DNA of 64,000 bases from the NCBI GenBank assembly GCA_003550325.1, contig QKWP01000415.1, positions 25,560-89,559 of the forward strand, in the 5' to 3' direction. Both the position numbers and the translations under genes were made by a program. Below are positions 1 to 12,188 of the stretch, piece after piece. This DNA comes from Gigaspora rosea (taxonomy: Eukaryota > Glomeromycota > Glomeromycetes > Diversisporales > Gigasporaceae). Within the stretch, counting starts at the first letter, position 1. Each line of letters opens with the position of its first letter. The notes beneath the pieces are model-generated. The model saw only the letters and a list, made by a program, of their open reading frames with translations, was not told where the DNA came from and ran no database searches.

Positions 1-344
1 AAAATGGCGATTATTTGTCTGTGAAACCTAAATTTTACCCCTGAAATTTTTGTTTATTTTTAGATATCAATTACTGAATAAACAATGTCATGTGATTATG
101 AAACACTGATTGACCAATCTAATTTAATTGAGTCGTCAATCTTTGGTTGTAAATCTATTTTTAGAACACGATCGTTAAAAAATTAGTTTACATTCAAGTT
201 AAAATATCTTGATAAACTATTATATTAAAGTAGGGTAAAAAGCGAAATACAAATAGATATAAACCAGAACTTTAATTTGAATCGAAAATCTCGAAATTGA
301 TAAAAAAGTGTCAAAGACGGGTTTTCCTAGTCCATTGCCCATAT
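1..344. other. AT-rich stretch without a gene
   Basis: No open reading frame of convincing composition, no splice-bounded exons and no clear repeat were recognised here. Confidence 0.5.
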
Positions 345-525
345 GGTGAACCCAGTGATCATCACATCACGTGAAATCACGCAATTACGTCATTTGTTCA
401 CTAGCACTAACAAAATTGGCCTAACCTATATTATCACCTAACCTAGCACTAACCCTAACTTAGGCCGAATTATTAATAATGTGAAGTGATGATCATGAAG
501 ATATCATGATATCGCTGGGTTCACT
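345..525. mobile_element. Small foldback element (MITE-like), TIR GGTGAACCC
   Basis: The left end GGTGAACCCAGTGATCATCAC is repeated in inverted form at the right (GTGATGATCAT, then after a short AT insertion CGCTGGGTTCAC). The interior has telomere-like CCTAACC and ACCCTAAC motifs at about 420-465. No ORF and no clear target-site duplication. The same GGTGAACCC terminus recurs at 20457-20610, so the two look like one family. Confidence 0.6.
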
Positions 526-1251
526 GTTCTTGAAACTATCCTAATTGAATTCTAATATGCGATCCGTAAAGACTAAAGGGAAGTTAAATCACTAGATCAC
601 CACAATTAAAGACGCAGATGCTGGTGATGCTAATATGGGGTTATCAATACGTTTATATCAAAAGAAATGACAGAGAGGTGCTATGCGAATGGATGATACG
701 ATCACAGTTGATATTTTAAGGATAAATGGATTTCGATCAGGTGATACCTATGCCGATTTGATCCGGGAGGTTTAGAATTTTCCAGGGACTCCGGGACAAT
801 TATTAGGAGGGTAAAATTTTGATTAAAAATAACCGACTGACACTTGCGATGCTAAATAAAGCGGTTTTATAATACAAAGATTTCAACTAAAAAAAACTTT
901 ACTATGGACGAAAGGTGGACAGACTCTAAGTCACGTGGACAATTAGAGATTAACAAAAGGGTGGTTACACAGAATTCGAGTCTTAATAAACCTGTTCGAG
1001 GTTACAAGTCAATTCAGTCGTACGAAGGGTTTATTAAAGTTACAAGTCGAATTCAAAAAGATAAGTGTTTTTACTCTATTATTATGTTATTATTTTGAAA
1101 GTGGATGTGGAACTTATTTTGACTTTACTGAACTCGAAGGGCTTATATACATTTAAAAATATTACACTGTAATTGCTACGAATTCGTGATGGTTTCAGTT
1201 TTTCGTTGTTTGTACAGGTCACTACCGTGTTTTCGCGTATTCGCGGTACAT
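526..1251. other. Gene-free stretch
   Basis: A 64-codon open frame lies at 904-1098 but shows no recognisable domain, no splice context and no biased composition. Nothing else was identified. Confidence 0.4.
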
Positions 1252-1476
1252 CTATACATGGGTGTCTAAATTACTCCTCTTAATAAAAAAATATTTCGAC
1301 ATTTAGTCTGTCGAAGTCAATTTTCCTTAGTGGCGAAATAATTTTCTTAATTGTTGAACTTTTTAGTGAAATTATTTGAATTCTTTTGTCAAGATACATT
1401 AGATAACCCTATGAGAAATTACAGCACGGAATAATACTGAAATACACGGAAAAGTTTGAATACGTGACCACACAAA

Positions 1477-1622
1477 CCTGCACGTAAATATACACGGGAC
1501 AATGCACGGGAAAGCAAGTTCATGGCACGTAAAAGGGCGCGGATTCCGTGCAACGCTGCACGTACTTACGTGCAATTTTATGTGTTTTCTCGTGCATTGT
1601 CTCGTGCATATTTACGTGCAGG
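1477..1622. repeat. Hairpin with 37-bp arms rich in GCACG
   Basis: 1477-1513 is matched in reverse complement by 1586-1622 with only a few mismatches (core TGCACGTAAATAT / ATATTTACGTGCA). The loop of about 70 bp is itself full of CACG and CGTG words. Confidence 0.8.
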
Positions 1623-2495
1623 TAACATATAATAGCATATGTCCATACATATATACATAATAACATATATCGTATATGCATTATTTTATTAACTAAATTT
1701 TATTATTTTATTAACTAAATTTTATAAGTTTTATTAACTAAATTTTGTATTTTATTAAATAACTTAATTATTTAATTATTTTATTAATTAAATTTTATAA
1801 TACAAATAGTTTAATTTAATAATTTACATGCGAATAAGAAAATACTTCTAATTACTAAAACTACCGACTTTAAAAATAACCCAGCAACTAATAATATCGA
1901 AAAAAAAACAAAGTAATAGTACCAAAATGAAAGGTTTAAAAAAAAATCGAAATGACTACTCTAGAAATAACTCCAATAGTGACAACTCCGATTGTGGCAA
2001 CTCCAATGGCAGTAACTCAAGGGAGAGGCTAAAATGCAATAATATACAGAGAGATAAAAAATAAAAGAAAAAAATAATAGTAAAAAAAAATAAAGCTGCG
2101 ATACCACCAAAAATGATGAAAAACATACACCAAAAATGATAGTGATTCCAAAAGAGTAGCTTCCAAGGCAATAACTCTAAAGGATGGTTTAAACAATGAC
2201 AATAACTAAAAAAAATTATATAAAAATTAATGAGTTGTAAAAAAAAAAAATTATAAAAAAATATAAGATGATAAAAATGATAAGAGTAAAAAAAAAAAAA
2301 AAAAAGCAATATTTATTTGCTTACAAATCAAATGTAATTTGTGCGCGTCAATGCACGGAAATTATTATTGATAAGTGCAAAAAAAAAAAAAAAAAAAAAA
2401 AACAACAAAATAAATGTTTTTGTGCGCGTCAATGCACGGAATTTATAATCATTAAGAATCTTAACGATCATCACGTTAATGCACGGAATTATGAT

Positions 2496-2924
2496 CGTTA
2501 AGGATCTTAATGATCATCATGTTAGTACATGAAATTATGATCGTTAAGGATCTTAACAATTGTGACAATTGTGATATCATGCACAAAAATTATGATCGTT
2601 AAGAATCTTAACGATTGTGACGATCACGATATTAATGCACTGAAATTATGATCGTTAAGGAGTCTTAACGATTGTGATGATCATACATTTTGTACAGAAA
2701 TGATCGTTAAGAACCTTAACGATTGTGATGATCGTTACGTCAGTGAACTGAAACTTTCGTTAAGAATCTTAACGATTGTGCACGTCAAAGCACGAAAATT
2801 ATGATTATGATCGTTAAGAATCTTAACGATTATGCATGTCAGTGCACGAAAATTATGATCGTTAAGAATCTTAACGATTGTGCACGTTAGTGCACGAAAT
2901 TTATGATCGTTAAGAATCTTAACG
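2496..2924. repeat. Tandem array of nine palindromic 17-mers
   Basis: Nine copies of CGTTAAGAATCTTAACG or close variants begin near 2496, 2542, 2597, 2653, 2705, 2758, 2812, 2860 and 2908, spaced 46-56 bp. Each core is an 8+1+8 palindrome. The intervals are related rather than unique and contain a second dyad of the type GTGCACGTTAGTGCAC. Degenerate flanks extend the array to about 2400-3020. Confidence 0.85.
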
Positions 2925-3315
2925 ATTGTCACGTTAGTGCACGGAAATTATGTGATCATTAAGATTAATACACGTCAATAAATGGTTATAATACTATGCA
3001 CGATAGTGCACGGATTTCAATATTTCGTGTAATAACGTGTATTAAATTTTTTGGATGATCAGTTTCCGTGCAGTTTCCGTGCAGTGATTATGAAACCCGT
3101 GCTTACCCGCATACAATTTCGTATTTTTACATGCATTCCCGTGTATCGAGTTTTCATAGGGTAATATAGATACTTTGTGTGGAATTCATATAAACAAACT
3201 AGCATTACTTTTTTAAAAATAATTTAGACACCCATGTATAGGTACAGTAAGCCACTTACAATTCTGTTTTTAGTATAACTAATTAAATATATTTATTGGG
3301 GAAAAATTAATAATA

Positions 3316-3701
3316 AGGCCACGCAAAGTTGATTTTTCGTTTTGCACTACATGGATTTCAAAATTCGGGGCGGACGGACGGAATTTTTTTTTTAATTTAC
3401 TGCAAATAGAATTATGTTCACATTTAAGGTTATGCAAGGTTAATTTTTCATTTTGCACAACAAGGAATCTAAAAATTGGGCCGGCAGTCATATTTTTTTC
3501 CTGTCAGTTCTATCGGACAATTAAGGGACATTAAGGCCTCCATCGGGTGACACCGGATGAAAATAGCGGGAAAAAATAGGTGTCAAAAATCGAACAATTG
3601 GCACAATTGGGATCTAAAAAAAAAAAAAAAAAAAAAATTGAATTAATTGAAAAAATGGGACGGCGGGTAATGCTAAACGAAAAATCAACTTTGCGTGGCC
3701 T
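3316..3701. mobile_element. MITE with exact 25-bp TIRs
   Basis: AGGCCACGCAAAGTTGATTT plus five more bases at 3316-3340 is repeated exactly in inverted form at 3677-3701. A partial internal copy lies near 3427-3457 and a 21-bp poly-A tract at 3617-3637. No ORF. The short open frames read across it on the minus strand are not credible genes. Confidence 0.8.
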
Positions 3702-4309
3702 AACGGTATTACTTCTAAACGAGGCGTGGTTAAACAAAAGATAGATACAAAATAAAAAAAAATAATCTAAACTTTTATACGAATTTATGTATCGAGGGGA
3801 ATTAATAAAACAAAGAACTTATGGATATGAATTCTAACTTAACTGTCCTTTATTGAAGGTAAGCTTTTATCGTTTATATACTTTCTAGTTGCATATAAAG
3901 TAAATTTTAAAAGCCTATTTAAATTTCCATTGCGATTTCATCGTTTCCACGCTTTACCTTTTTTTATCAGATTTACAAATTTAAAAAATCGACGGCGCTA
4001 CGCCGATTTGTACATTACCCGATAGGGTAATTTCGCCGTTCTCAACGAACTGTACATACTACAATAAATGTTTTTCATATCGATTGGCCTTTGGCTATTG
4101 TAAAGCACAATTGTAAACTTAATTATATTATTAATTATAAGTATAAATAAAATTTTTGGTCGTTGATTACGCAACATACTGCATTTTTGTCGATTGAAGA
4201 ATGACTAGAATGACTTAAGTCAGTTTTCAATATCAACAGACTTCTTATTCAACTTCCCTAACAAAAAACAGCAAGTTCAATAAAATTACCTTAATACTAT
4301 CTTTATATC

Positions 4310-4587
4310 GTCTTGCACATCCACAAAATTTTCCACCCCGTAATCTTTGGCCAATAAAATTCAGAACAGGTGTAACGTGATGGTCAAAAAAACTTGTTTG
4401 TTTTCTAAAAAAAGTTTAGTGTAAAATTAAAATTAATTTAAAGTTTATGGTGATAAATAACTCAGAGTTTGAATTATTCATGTTTTCTTGCAAAAAGTAG
4501 TTTCGCTTCGATTTTCACGCTACACCTGATCTTGAAGTTTGATTTGTCAAAATAACAGGAGATAGAAAATTTTTGTGGGTGCGTTAG
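4310..4587. mobile_element. Degenerate MITE
   Basis: The ends carry CCACAAAATTTTCCACC (4321-4337) and, inverted, GAAAATTTTTGTGGGTG. Inside, CAGGTGTAACGTG (4367-4379) is mirrored by CACGCTACACCTG (4516-4528). The same GTTACACCTGATCTT word occurs inside the MITEs at 22001, 27268 and 57040, so it is a distant member of that group. Confidence 0.55.
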
Positions 4588-6802
4588 GGCTTAAGTTCGC
4601 AAAAAAAAAAAAAAATAAAGCAGTTTATCTGTTAAACGTTTAAATAACAATAACTTTCTGTTATTTAATTTTATTTTGATAAGGATATATCATAAAAAAT
4701 TAAGTCAATTCTTTCTATAACGAACGACATTCTGGAAAAACAAGAAGTTCGCCATAGAAATTTACTGATTTATTAAGTAACCCTACTGTATATCAACTAT
4801 TATAAAATTGAAAATTTTAAGATCATTATTGAAAATTCGTTATACAGAATCGACTATATACAAAAAGTTTATTGAATTATAAATTCGTTAAATAATCTTT
4901 AATAAAATATATAAAATATATAAATTTTGAAGTAAATTTTTTTTTTTTTTTAAATAAGTTGTAATGTTAAAATTTTTGTTTGCGAAAAAAATATGCGAAA
5001 ATATTAATAATAGTGATAGATCGATATCATTGTAGTAATCAACGTTAAAGATAAAAGAAAATTTTAATAATGATTACTAGTCATTTTCATTATTGAAAAT
5101 TTATTTAAAATGATTGGTCATCATTCAATTATCTGAAATCGGCAAATTTGTCCGGCTACTGCACATGCGACGCTATGTAGGCTGATTATTTGCGCAAGCT
5201 ATGATATTATTTCATGAATGCTGTACGAGATTGCATTAATGATAGAAAATTTTTATTTTATGATCACTGACATTATTGATTTGAGTAGTGTAACATTCCA
5301 CTGGAATTATTGTGAGGAATGAACATGTGAATTGACTAAGTTGTTCCAGTTGGCCATTCAGCCCTGATGATTTCCAGTGGACTGCTCTATTGACAACACT
5401 GATTATTGTTAAATTACTGGAAAGTTTTGAGTCAACGTGACACTATCCTTCAAAAAATTAAGACATTGAAAGATAAAAGATTTAACCTACTTGATATAGT
5501 TCATTCATTAAATAAATCATTCGTTAAGCACATCTTTGAATTGATTGCAAATCATTAAAATTACTAGTGACATGATCACTTTAAATATGGTCATTCTATC
5601 CTTAAATTAGAAAGGCGCCATTTATTATGTAATTTTTATAGGTGGTGAGGGGAATTTTTGCCACATAGGAGGAAAGGTCTTGTCTACTAAAAAACAAAGG
5701 AAATTACGTTCTAAATAGCACATTCCTTACATATTCATTCCTCGTGTTGTTATTCTTCTTATTTAAACATCACACTCTTCCATGTACAGTAAAGTACACT
5801 GTTGGAACTAATTGGTCCGAATTCACGGTTATATTTACTAAATCCAATCCAAGAGCTCTCCCTTCCTATAATTACGGAGAACGCAATAGTTTCTGATTTG
5901 ATCATTAAACTATGTTCTATTTATATTTTATATATCAAGGAACTCTATTTGAACAAAGTAAATGTTTTGTGAAGTCACAATGCGGAACATTTTCATGATT
6001 GGCTGATTTTGAAATGGAATCTGCAAAATAAATTTGTAGCTTATAAAAAAAGTGCTTTTCTACTGTACAAATGTGGACAACATATGCGATTTAACAATTT
6101 TTGGATATTACCGTTAATTTCCAATATGTCTAAAATTGGATTTTTGATCATGTATCTCTATGATGTACGTACGTACGTACATGCAGGATATTAACTGTTA
6201 ATGAAGAGTACAGGAGTATGCAAGAAATGTTTACATAATTGGTTAAATATGCAATGTTCAATTTGGCAAATCATCGTCATAAATTGCTAGATTTCATTAG
6301 ACTACATCTATCTGGTACGTACGTACGTACGTTCCTACCTGCTGCATACGTTTTGACGAATAGCATTCGATTCACCGGTTCGTTTTGGATTTATCGTAAA
6401 ATAATCGTCTCTCCGAATTGGTCATTGTTCAATTCTAACCGAAGATTAGCTTTTTGTTATGTCATTAAGGGAGTTCTCAAGCTGCTCCTTCAATGTGTTT
6501 AGTATTGATCAAGATGTTTGATGGAAGAACAACTTATTAAAAATTTATTGTGCGAAATGCGAATTTAAATTTTAACCAATCAGTGCAATTTTTGTAAAAA
6601 AAAAAAAAAAAAAAAACAAAGAAACTGCATCACTAAATTTTATTCAACAAAATGGTAATTTACTTGGTTAATTTTTGAGTGTAGCGGAAGAACTTAAATC
6701 CGCAAAATTGTTTTTAATAGGTTCTGTTATTTTCAAGGAGGTGTAATAAGATAACCAAAAAAAGGTTTTTCAATATCAGATATAGATGTATTTTAAATTG
6801 CT
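4588..6802. other. Gene-free AT-rich region with short inverted repeats
   Basis: No recognisable coding exon. A 13-bp inverted pair around TCCACTGGAAT / ATTTCCAGTGGA spans 5297-5382. Two (ACGT)n runs lie at about 6162-6184 and 6315-6332. Open frames at 6009-6194 and 6239-6502 span these simple repeats and show no domain. Confidence 0.4.
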
Positions 6803-6992
6803 GTTTGCATAATTTTGATTAATTTTTTTATGTTTAATTATTGTGATTGCGATTGCAATTGCAAAGCCAGCCAATTTATCATGAGTGTCAAGCTCAGGTT
6901 TATGTTAAATTAGCCGGTTTTAGCAATCGCGATCGCAATCACAATCATTTAATATAAAAAAAAATTAATCATAGGGATCACAAAATTATGCA
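6803..6992. mobile_element. Foldback element
   Basis: GCATAATTTTGATTAATTTT and then ATTGTGATTGCGATTGC on the left are mirrored by GCAATCGCGATCGCAATCAC and AAAATTATGC on the right. The loop is about 60 bp. No ORF. Confidence 0.65.
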
Positions 6993-7728
6993 AGCCGCAA
7001 TAAGCATAGCAGCAATTGATATTTTTGTTGCAAATTAAAAAAGTCCGGAACCAACGGATCCTATATTATTAATTTATTCAATTTCTGATTAATTGAACTT
7101 TCCATTTGAATGAGGTGCTTGAGAACACTCTAAATTGCGTCTATATCATATTTCAGGTTGACTTTAAACGATTATTTTCGCAATTTATTCATATTAATTG
7201 AGTCAATAAATCTAAAATATTAATGCATGTCCATAAGAACATGTCCAGTCAATAGTATATACAATCAGATTTCCTAAATAAATGCACTACAAAGAACTTT
7301 CCTCTCTTATTGGATCAAACTAATATGTACTTTTAATATTTACCCTCCCTAAATACATACATACGTACATACTTCTCTAAATGTATGTTTTATTAATTTT
7401 TTATATAATTGGTATAATGACTTTAGTTACGACTATGCAAAAATATTATTCAAGAATATTGTCGTATTGCTGTTCGTATCTCGTATGCATTGTTTTACAT
7501 GATCTAGGGGTTTAATTTCAGCAAGCATCAGAACGACATATATGCTATTACATAAGTTAAACGCTACTAATTATCAATTCGCTCATCTCGAAAAGCATAT
7601 AAATAGCCAGTATCTTTCGTTCTTACAGTATTTTGCAATTCTATTTAATAACTTTTTTAAAATTTTATTTCACTTAGTCTATTCTTTATTCAGTCTTCCT
7701 GATTTCGAAAAAACAAACAATTTCAAAA

Positions 7729-10550
7729 ATGTTGTCAAAATTTTATTTAATTTTTACCATCGCTTTAGTTTCTATTGCAACTATTGTCAATCCTGCTCTC
7801 GCCGATACAAATGATGGTATGATTTTTGTCATCTCTATAAATTGGATGATATATTATCTTATCAGAGCAATGCTTGCCTGATAACTTGTTAATATCGTCT
7901 GGACAAAAATTATTTATAATTATCATTCGGTTTGCGTAATTTTGTAAATTTTGCAGATCATCAAAAAAAAATTCGCTCGATTGTTATGTGATTACCAGTG
8001 AGTTCTGATTTTTTTAAAACAACTCCGATAGGATAATTTCATATTGCGATATCGGAGTAATTTTTGGGAAATCAGAAATCATTAGTAATCAAATCACAAT
8101 TGAGCGATCGATTTTTATAGAACTACCAAAATTTACAAACTTATGCAAACCGTATAAATGAAATTTCCCTAATTTATTAATTAAATATATAATATATTAT
8201 GTGAATCCAATTATCATAGTATTAAACAGTAAGTATATAATTAGAAAATTTGTTTATAAATTAAAATTTATGAAAATTAATATGATATCATAATTAATAA
8301 ATATTTTATATTATATAAATTATTAGATGGTAAGTGTAAAAAAAAATAATTTATAAATCGAAATTTTATAATAAATAAATCATCTATAATTTTAAAATTG
8401 AATTATTAGCTGGTCAGTATAAATTATTTTTCAGACTGAAATTTTATAATAGTTTATAATTAAATAAAATCGTCTAATTAATTATATATGAATTTAAATT
8501 ATTAGCTGGTAAGTTTTAAATAATTTCTTAAAACATTGGAATGTTTAATAATTTAAAAAAAAAACTTCTTTAATTAATTATATAATTTAAATCATTATTA
8601 GTTCGTGAGTATTATTTCATAGATTGAAATTTTACATTCATTCGTAACTAAATAAAATCTAATTAAATTATTAGCTGGTCAGTATAAATTTTTTTTTTCA
8701 AATTAAATTTTATGATAATCTATAGTTAAATAAAAAATTGACTAATTAATTATATGAATTAAAATTATTAGCTGGTAAGTATTAAGCAATTTCTTAAATT
8801 GGAATTCTAATTATTTAAAAACAAAAGACTTTAATTGATTATATAAATTAAATTAATAGCTCGTGAGTATTATTTTTTTTTAAATTGAAATTTTACATAC
8901 ATTCGTACTAAGTAAAATCCAACTACTTATAAAATTAAATTTTTAGCTGGTCAGTATAAATTATTTTCAAATTGAAATTTTATGATAAACCATCTAATCA
9001 ATTACATATAAATCAAATTATTAGTTGGTTATTATAAATTATTTTTAAAATTAAGATTTTATAATAATCTATAATTAAATAAAACTTTTATATTTACTAA
9101 TATGAATTAATTGATCAGATAATGCTGGAACTACCGGATGTAAGTATAAAATGAAATTGAAATTTATAATTTATAATTTATAAATAAATGAATGTTCTAA
9201 TTAATTGTATTTGGATAAATTATTAGTCCGTAAGCATAAATATAACATTTTAATTTAATTCTTAACAATTTTAATTATTAAGTAATAAATTTCTCTAATT
9301 ATAAAAATTAAATTATTAGCTGGTGAGTATAAATTAACTTTGGAATTGAAATTTTATTATGATCTATGATTAAATATAACTTCCTTAATTAATCAAATAT
9401 AACCTATTTAATTAATAGGATGTAAGTATAATATATAAACTGAAAATTTTATATATAAATTATACTGATAAAACTTCATTTTAATTAAAGTTTCAGTTCG
9501 TGAGTATTAATTTTTTAAATTGAAATTTCATAAAAAAAAATAACTGCAATTAATTGAAACTTTTTAATCAATCTTATGTGAATTAAATTATTAGTGGGTG
9601 AGTATTAAGTTTTAAATTGAAACTTATAATTAAGTGAAACATTTCTAATCAACAATATATGAATTTGATTATTAGCACGTGAGTAATAATTTTTATATTG
9701 TAATAATCTATAGCTAAATGAAACTTTACTAATCAATTTTATATAAATTTAATCTGAATTAATTATTAGTGAGTGAGTAGTAATTTTTAAATTGAAAATT
9801 TAATAATTTAATTGAATGACTTTCTTTAATTAATATACAAATTAAATTGTTAGAAAGCGGTGAGTTTAAAATTAATTTTAATTGAAATCTTAATTATAAA
9901 CTCGCTAATCAATTTACAAATTAAATTGTTAGAAAACGGTGAGTTTAAAATTAATTTTAATAATTGAAATCTTAATTATAAACTCGCTAATCAATTTTAT
10001 ATAAATTAAATTAGACAAACAAAGCGCATGAGAAGAGTTCAAAAGAGGTATATTCAAAATTAATTTTATAAATAAAATCCTTAATAATAAACTAACTAAT
10101 CAATTTATCTAAATAAACTTTTATTATATAAGAATAAGGTTCAAAAGAGGTGAATTTAAAATTAATTATAGTTGAAATTTTGATAATAATTGTCTAATTA
10201 GTTGTTATGTTAATTAAATTATTAGCTTGTGAGTATTAATTTTAAATTGAAATGTTATAATAATACATAACTAAAAAAAACTCAAATCAATTTACATTGA
10301 ATTTAATTATTAGTCGGTGAGTATATAATTGAATTGCATATAGATTTTATAATATATAATTAAAAGAAACCTTCTAATTAAATAATTAGATCGTGAGTAT
10401 GATGTTTTAGATTTAAATTTTACAATACTTTGTATGTAATTATGTGACATTAAATTTTATAATTAAGATATCATCTATATTAATTTATGTTTGTATTATA
10501 TATTTTAGGCAAATAATTTAAAAGTTTGGATATTTAATGCTATTAAATAA
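7729..10550 (+). CDS. Secreted small protein encoded by an array of 3-nt microexons
   Basis: Exon 1 (7729-7816) starts at an ATG after an A-rich leader. It encodes a classic signal peptide: Met, one Lys, a long hydrophobic core, then N-P-A-L-A before D-T-N-D, with likely cleavage after ALA. It ends in phase 1 at a GTATGA donor. The mature part is read from microexons: 9 nt (8220-8228), nine of 3 nt (8337-9027), 21 nt (9119-9139), seven of 3 nt, two of 6 nt (9854, 9933), two less certain exons ending at 10047 and 10149, then 3 nt at 10226, 10314 and 10390. A terminal exon (10509-10550) encodes A-N-N-L-K-V-W-I-F-N-A-I-K and a stop. Read in phase, the array gives an Ala/Pro/Gly-rich peptide followed by a charged K-S-E-N segment, with no stop except in one alternative form of the 10047 exon. 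An effector-like role is plausible for a secreted glomeromycete peptide but is inference. No family was recognised. Confidence 0.6.
7912..8167. mobile_element. Foldback MITE inside intron 1
   Basis: Two arms of about 120 bp (7912-8032 and 8048-8167) are near reverse complements, with shared words such as CGGTTTGC, TTTGTAAATTTTG, CGCTC and ACTCCGAT. The element lies between exon 1 and the first microexon and would be removed with the intron. Confidence 0.75.
8220..10392 (+). repeat. Tandem exon-intron repeat array (microexon cassette)
   Basis: About 25 units, spaced roughly 60-135 bp, each have an AT-rich intron body ending in a form of AATTATTAG, a 3-nt or slightly longer insert, and a strong donor (GTAAGT, GTGAGT or GTCAGT in nearly all). 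The inserts include ATG, CTG (several times), TTC, CTC, TTG, TCC, GAT, TGG, CAC, TGA, CTT, TCG and ATC. Intron interiors have diverged by substitutions and indels while both splice sites are kept. One donor, GTTATT at 9028, is weak. Confidence 0.75.
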
Positions 10551-11769
10551 TACAATTATGTAATTGGAATTGTATATATAATGAAAACTCTTAATAATAG
10601 TTTACATTTCATAAAATTATATGTAGTAGATATAAAAAAAAATTTAGCAAACTATAAAAATTTTTCTCTTCAAAAAACTTGTTCTTTTTTTATTTATAGT
10701 TTTATATTTTTGGTGAAGATTTATAAAATTCTAATAAATTGGTATAGAATTTTTTTTATTAGGTTTAACATTATTTTAATATTTAAAACATGAAATTTTA
10801 ATAAAAGATTCCAAAATTTTTTAACCATTTTATTCAAAAAATTAATTATGCGTTATTGTATTATTAGAATCTTCTTCAATGAGACTAATTATATTAGTTG
10901 ATCTAAAAACTTTTTCAAAGTATTAAGTCTTATACGTTTGAAACTTCTACAGTTCAAAAATCCTTAAATTAGCAACTGAAACTGATAATTCTTTAACCTT
11001 TTATAAAAAAATAAAAAATATAATTAAAAAAAATTTTTTTATAAAAATATACAAACAAACAAGCAGAACAAAACTATAGAGTTTATTTTTTAATATAACA
11101 AAATTTATTATGTTATTTCTTTTTAAAGTTACTAATAAAATCAAAATTTGGCCACACATATATAAAAAACATAACCAAATTTTAAAAATATAATAAAATT
11201 TAAAAAACATAACAAATTTTATAATATTAGACATCAAAATTTAGTATTTGTTCTCAAATTTAGCTGCTGTTGAGGGTGGACTGGGTTCAGGGGAGTGAAA
11301 GGAAATAAATAAATAAACACACACAAAAACACAACCAAACAATAAGGCCAATAAACTGAGGCATGTCGATTTGGCAAGGCAAGGCTTTATTGGGCTTATA
11401 TTTAATTGGGTTTTTATACTTAATTAAAAGAAAAACAAAAGGTACATGTTTTATTCTAATTACTTTCAAACACTTTTGAATACTTTACAAAAGGATAAAT
11501 CCCACCTCTATTTATAAAACTTACAAAAGAAACAAAAGGAAGAAAATCAAAAGAAAAGAAGAAAAGAATATTACTCTATTTCTTCTACTTTTTCAATTAA
11601 TTGCTAATTTCAGTTAATTTCCACTATAGAAGTATACAGCTAATTTTACTTTCTTTGATTTTTATAAGACCCCGAAATATACATAAATATGTTAGGTTAA
11701 TTATAAAATTACCAAAAATAGAAAGATTTGCAAAAAAACTTTAAAAATAAGCAAAAATTACTATAAATA
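10551..11769. other. Gene-free AT-rich stretch
   Basis: 3' flank of the microexon gene. Open frames here consist of low-complexity Phe/Ile/Lys codons typical of random AT-rich DNA. No repeat structure or RNA gene was recognised. Confidence 0.5.
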
Positions 11770-12188
11770 GGGGACGTCTAAAGTGCAAATCTTACGTTTT
11801 TTATACTCCTGCACTTAATTTTTTGATACTCCTGTATCTGGTATGTACCCCAAAATTACGCTTACTTTTTTGAGGGTTGCTTAAAGCCAGGTCCATCACG
11901 AAATTGCCCGATGATCAATGATTATTGGGTGATCACGAGATTATGATATATATAGATTTTTTTCTCAATTTTTTTCTTCACATATTATGATTAAGTTTTA
12001 CTTGGAGCTTTAAAAGGTGCTTTATTTGCAGTGTGAAGAAGACGCTACTTCGAAATAGTTAAGAGTAAACACAGTAACGTTTTTTTTAATACAACCCGAG
12101 AAATAAAAGTACATAGGCCTTTAGATAATAATTTTTTTTTTTTTTTACTACATAACCGAAATTAATAAAAACCGAAATTTACTAAAAG

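Larger units (their letters stand above)
1252..3241. mobile_element. TIR-bounded foldback-type element with GCACG-rich arms
   Basis: A 21-bp inverted repeat (CTATACATGGGTGTCTAAATT) closes the region: 1252-1272 and, reversed, 3221-3241. A second inner inverted motif, ACCCTATGA with flanks, occurs near 1409 and 3158. The interior holds a GCACG-rich hairpin on the left, an AT-rich middle with long poly-A runs (2289-2304, 2380-2402) and a palindromic tandem array on the right. No transposase is encoded, so it is non-autonomous. GTACA occurs just outside both ends and could be a short target duplication, but that is weak. Confidence 0.7.

Noticed and set aside
1956..2309. 117-codon Phe/Leu-rich minus frame
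   Set aside because: It runs through poly-A and AT-rich filler of a foldback element; composition matches random T-rich sequence.
2400..3020. CRISPR-like appearance of evenly spaced palindromic repeats
   Set aside because: The intervals are related to each other rather than unique, there are no cas genes, and the surroundings are eukaryotic and transposon-bounded.
6009..6502. Two plus-strand open frames around (ACGT)n runs
   Set aside because: No domain, no splice context; the frames include simple repeats.
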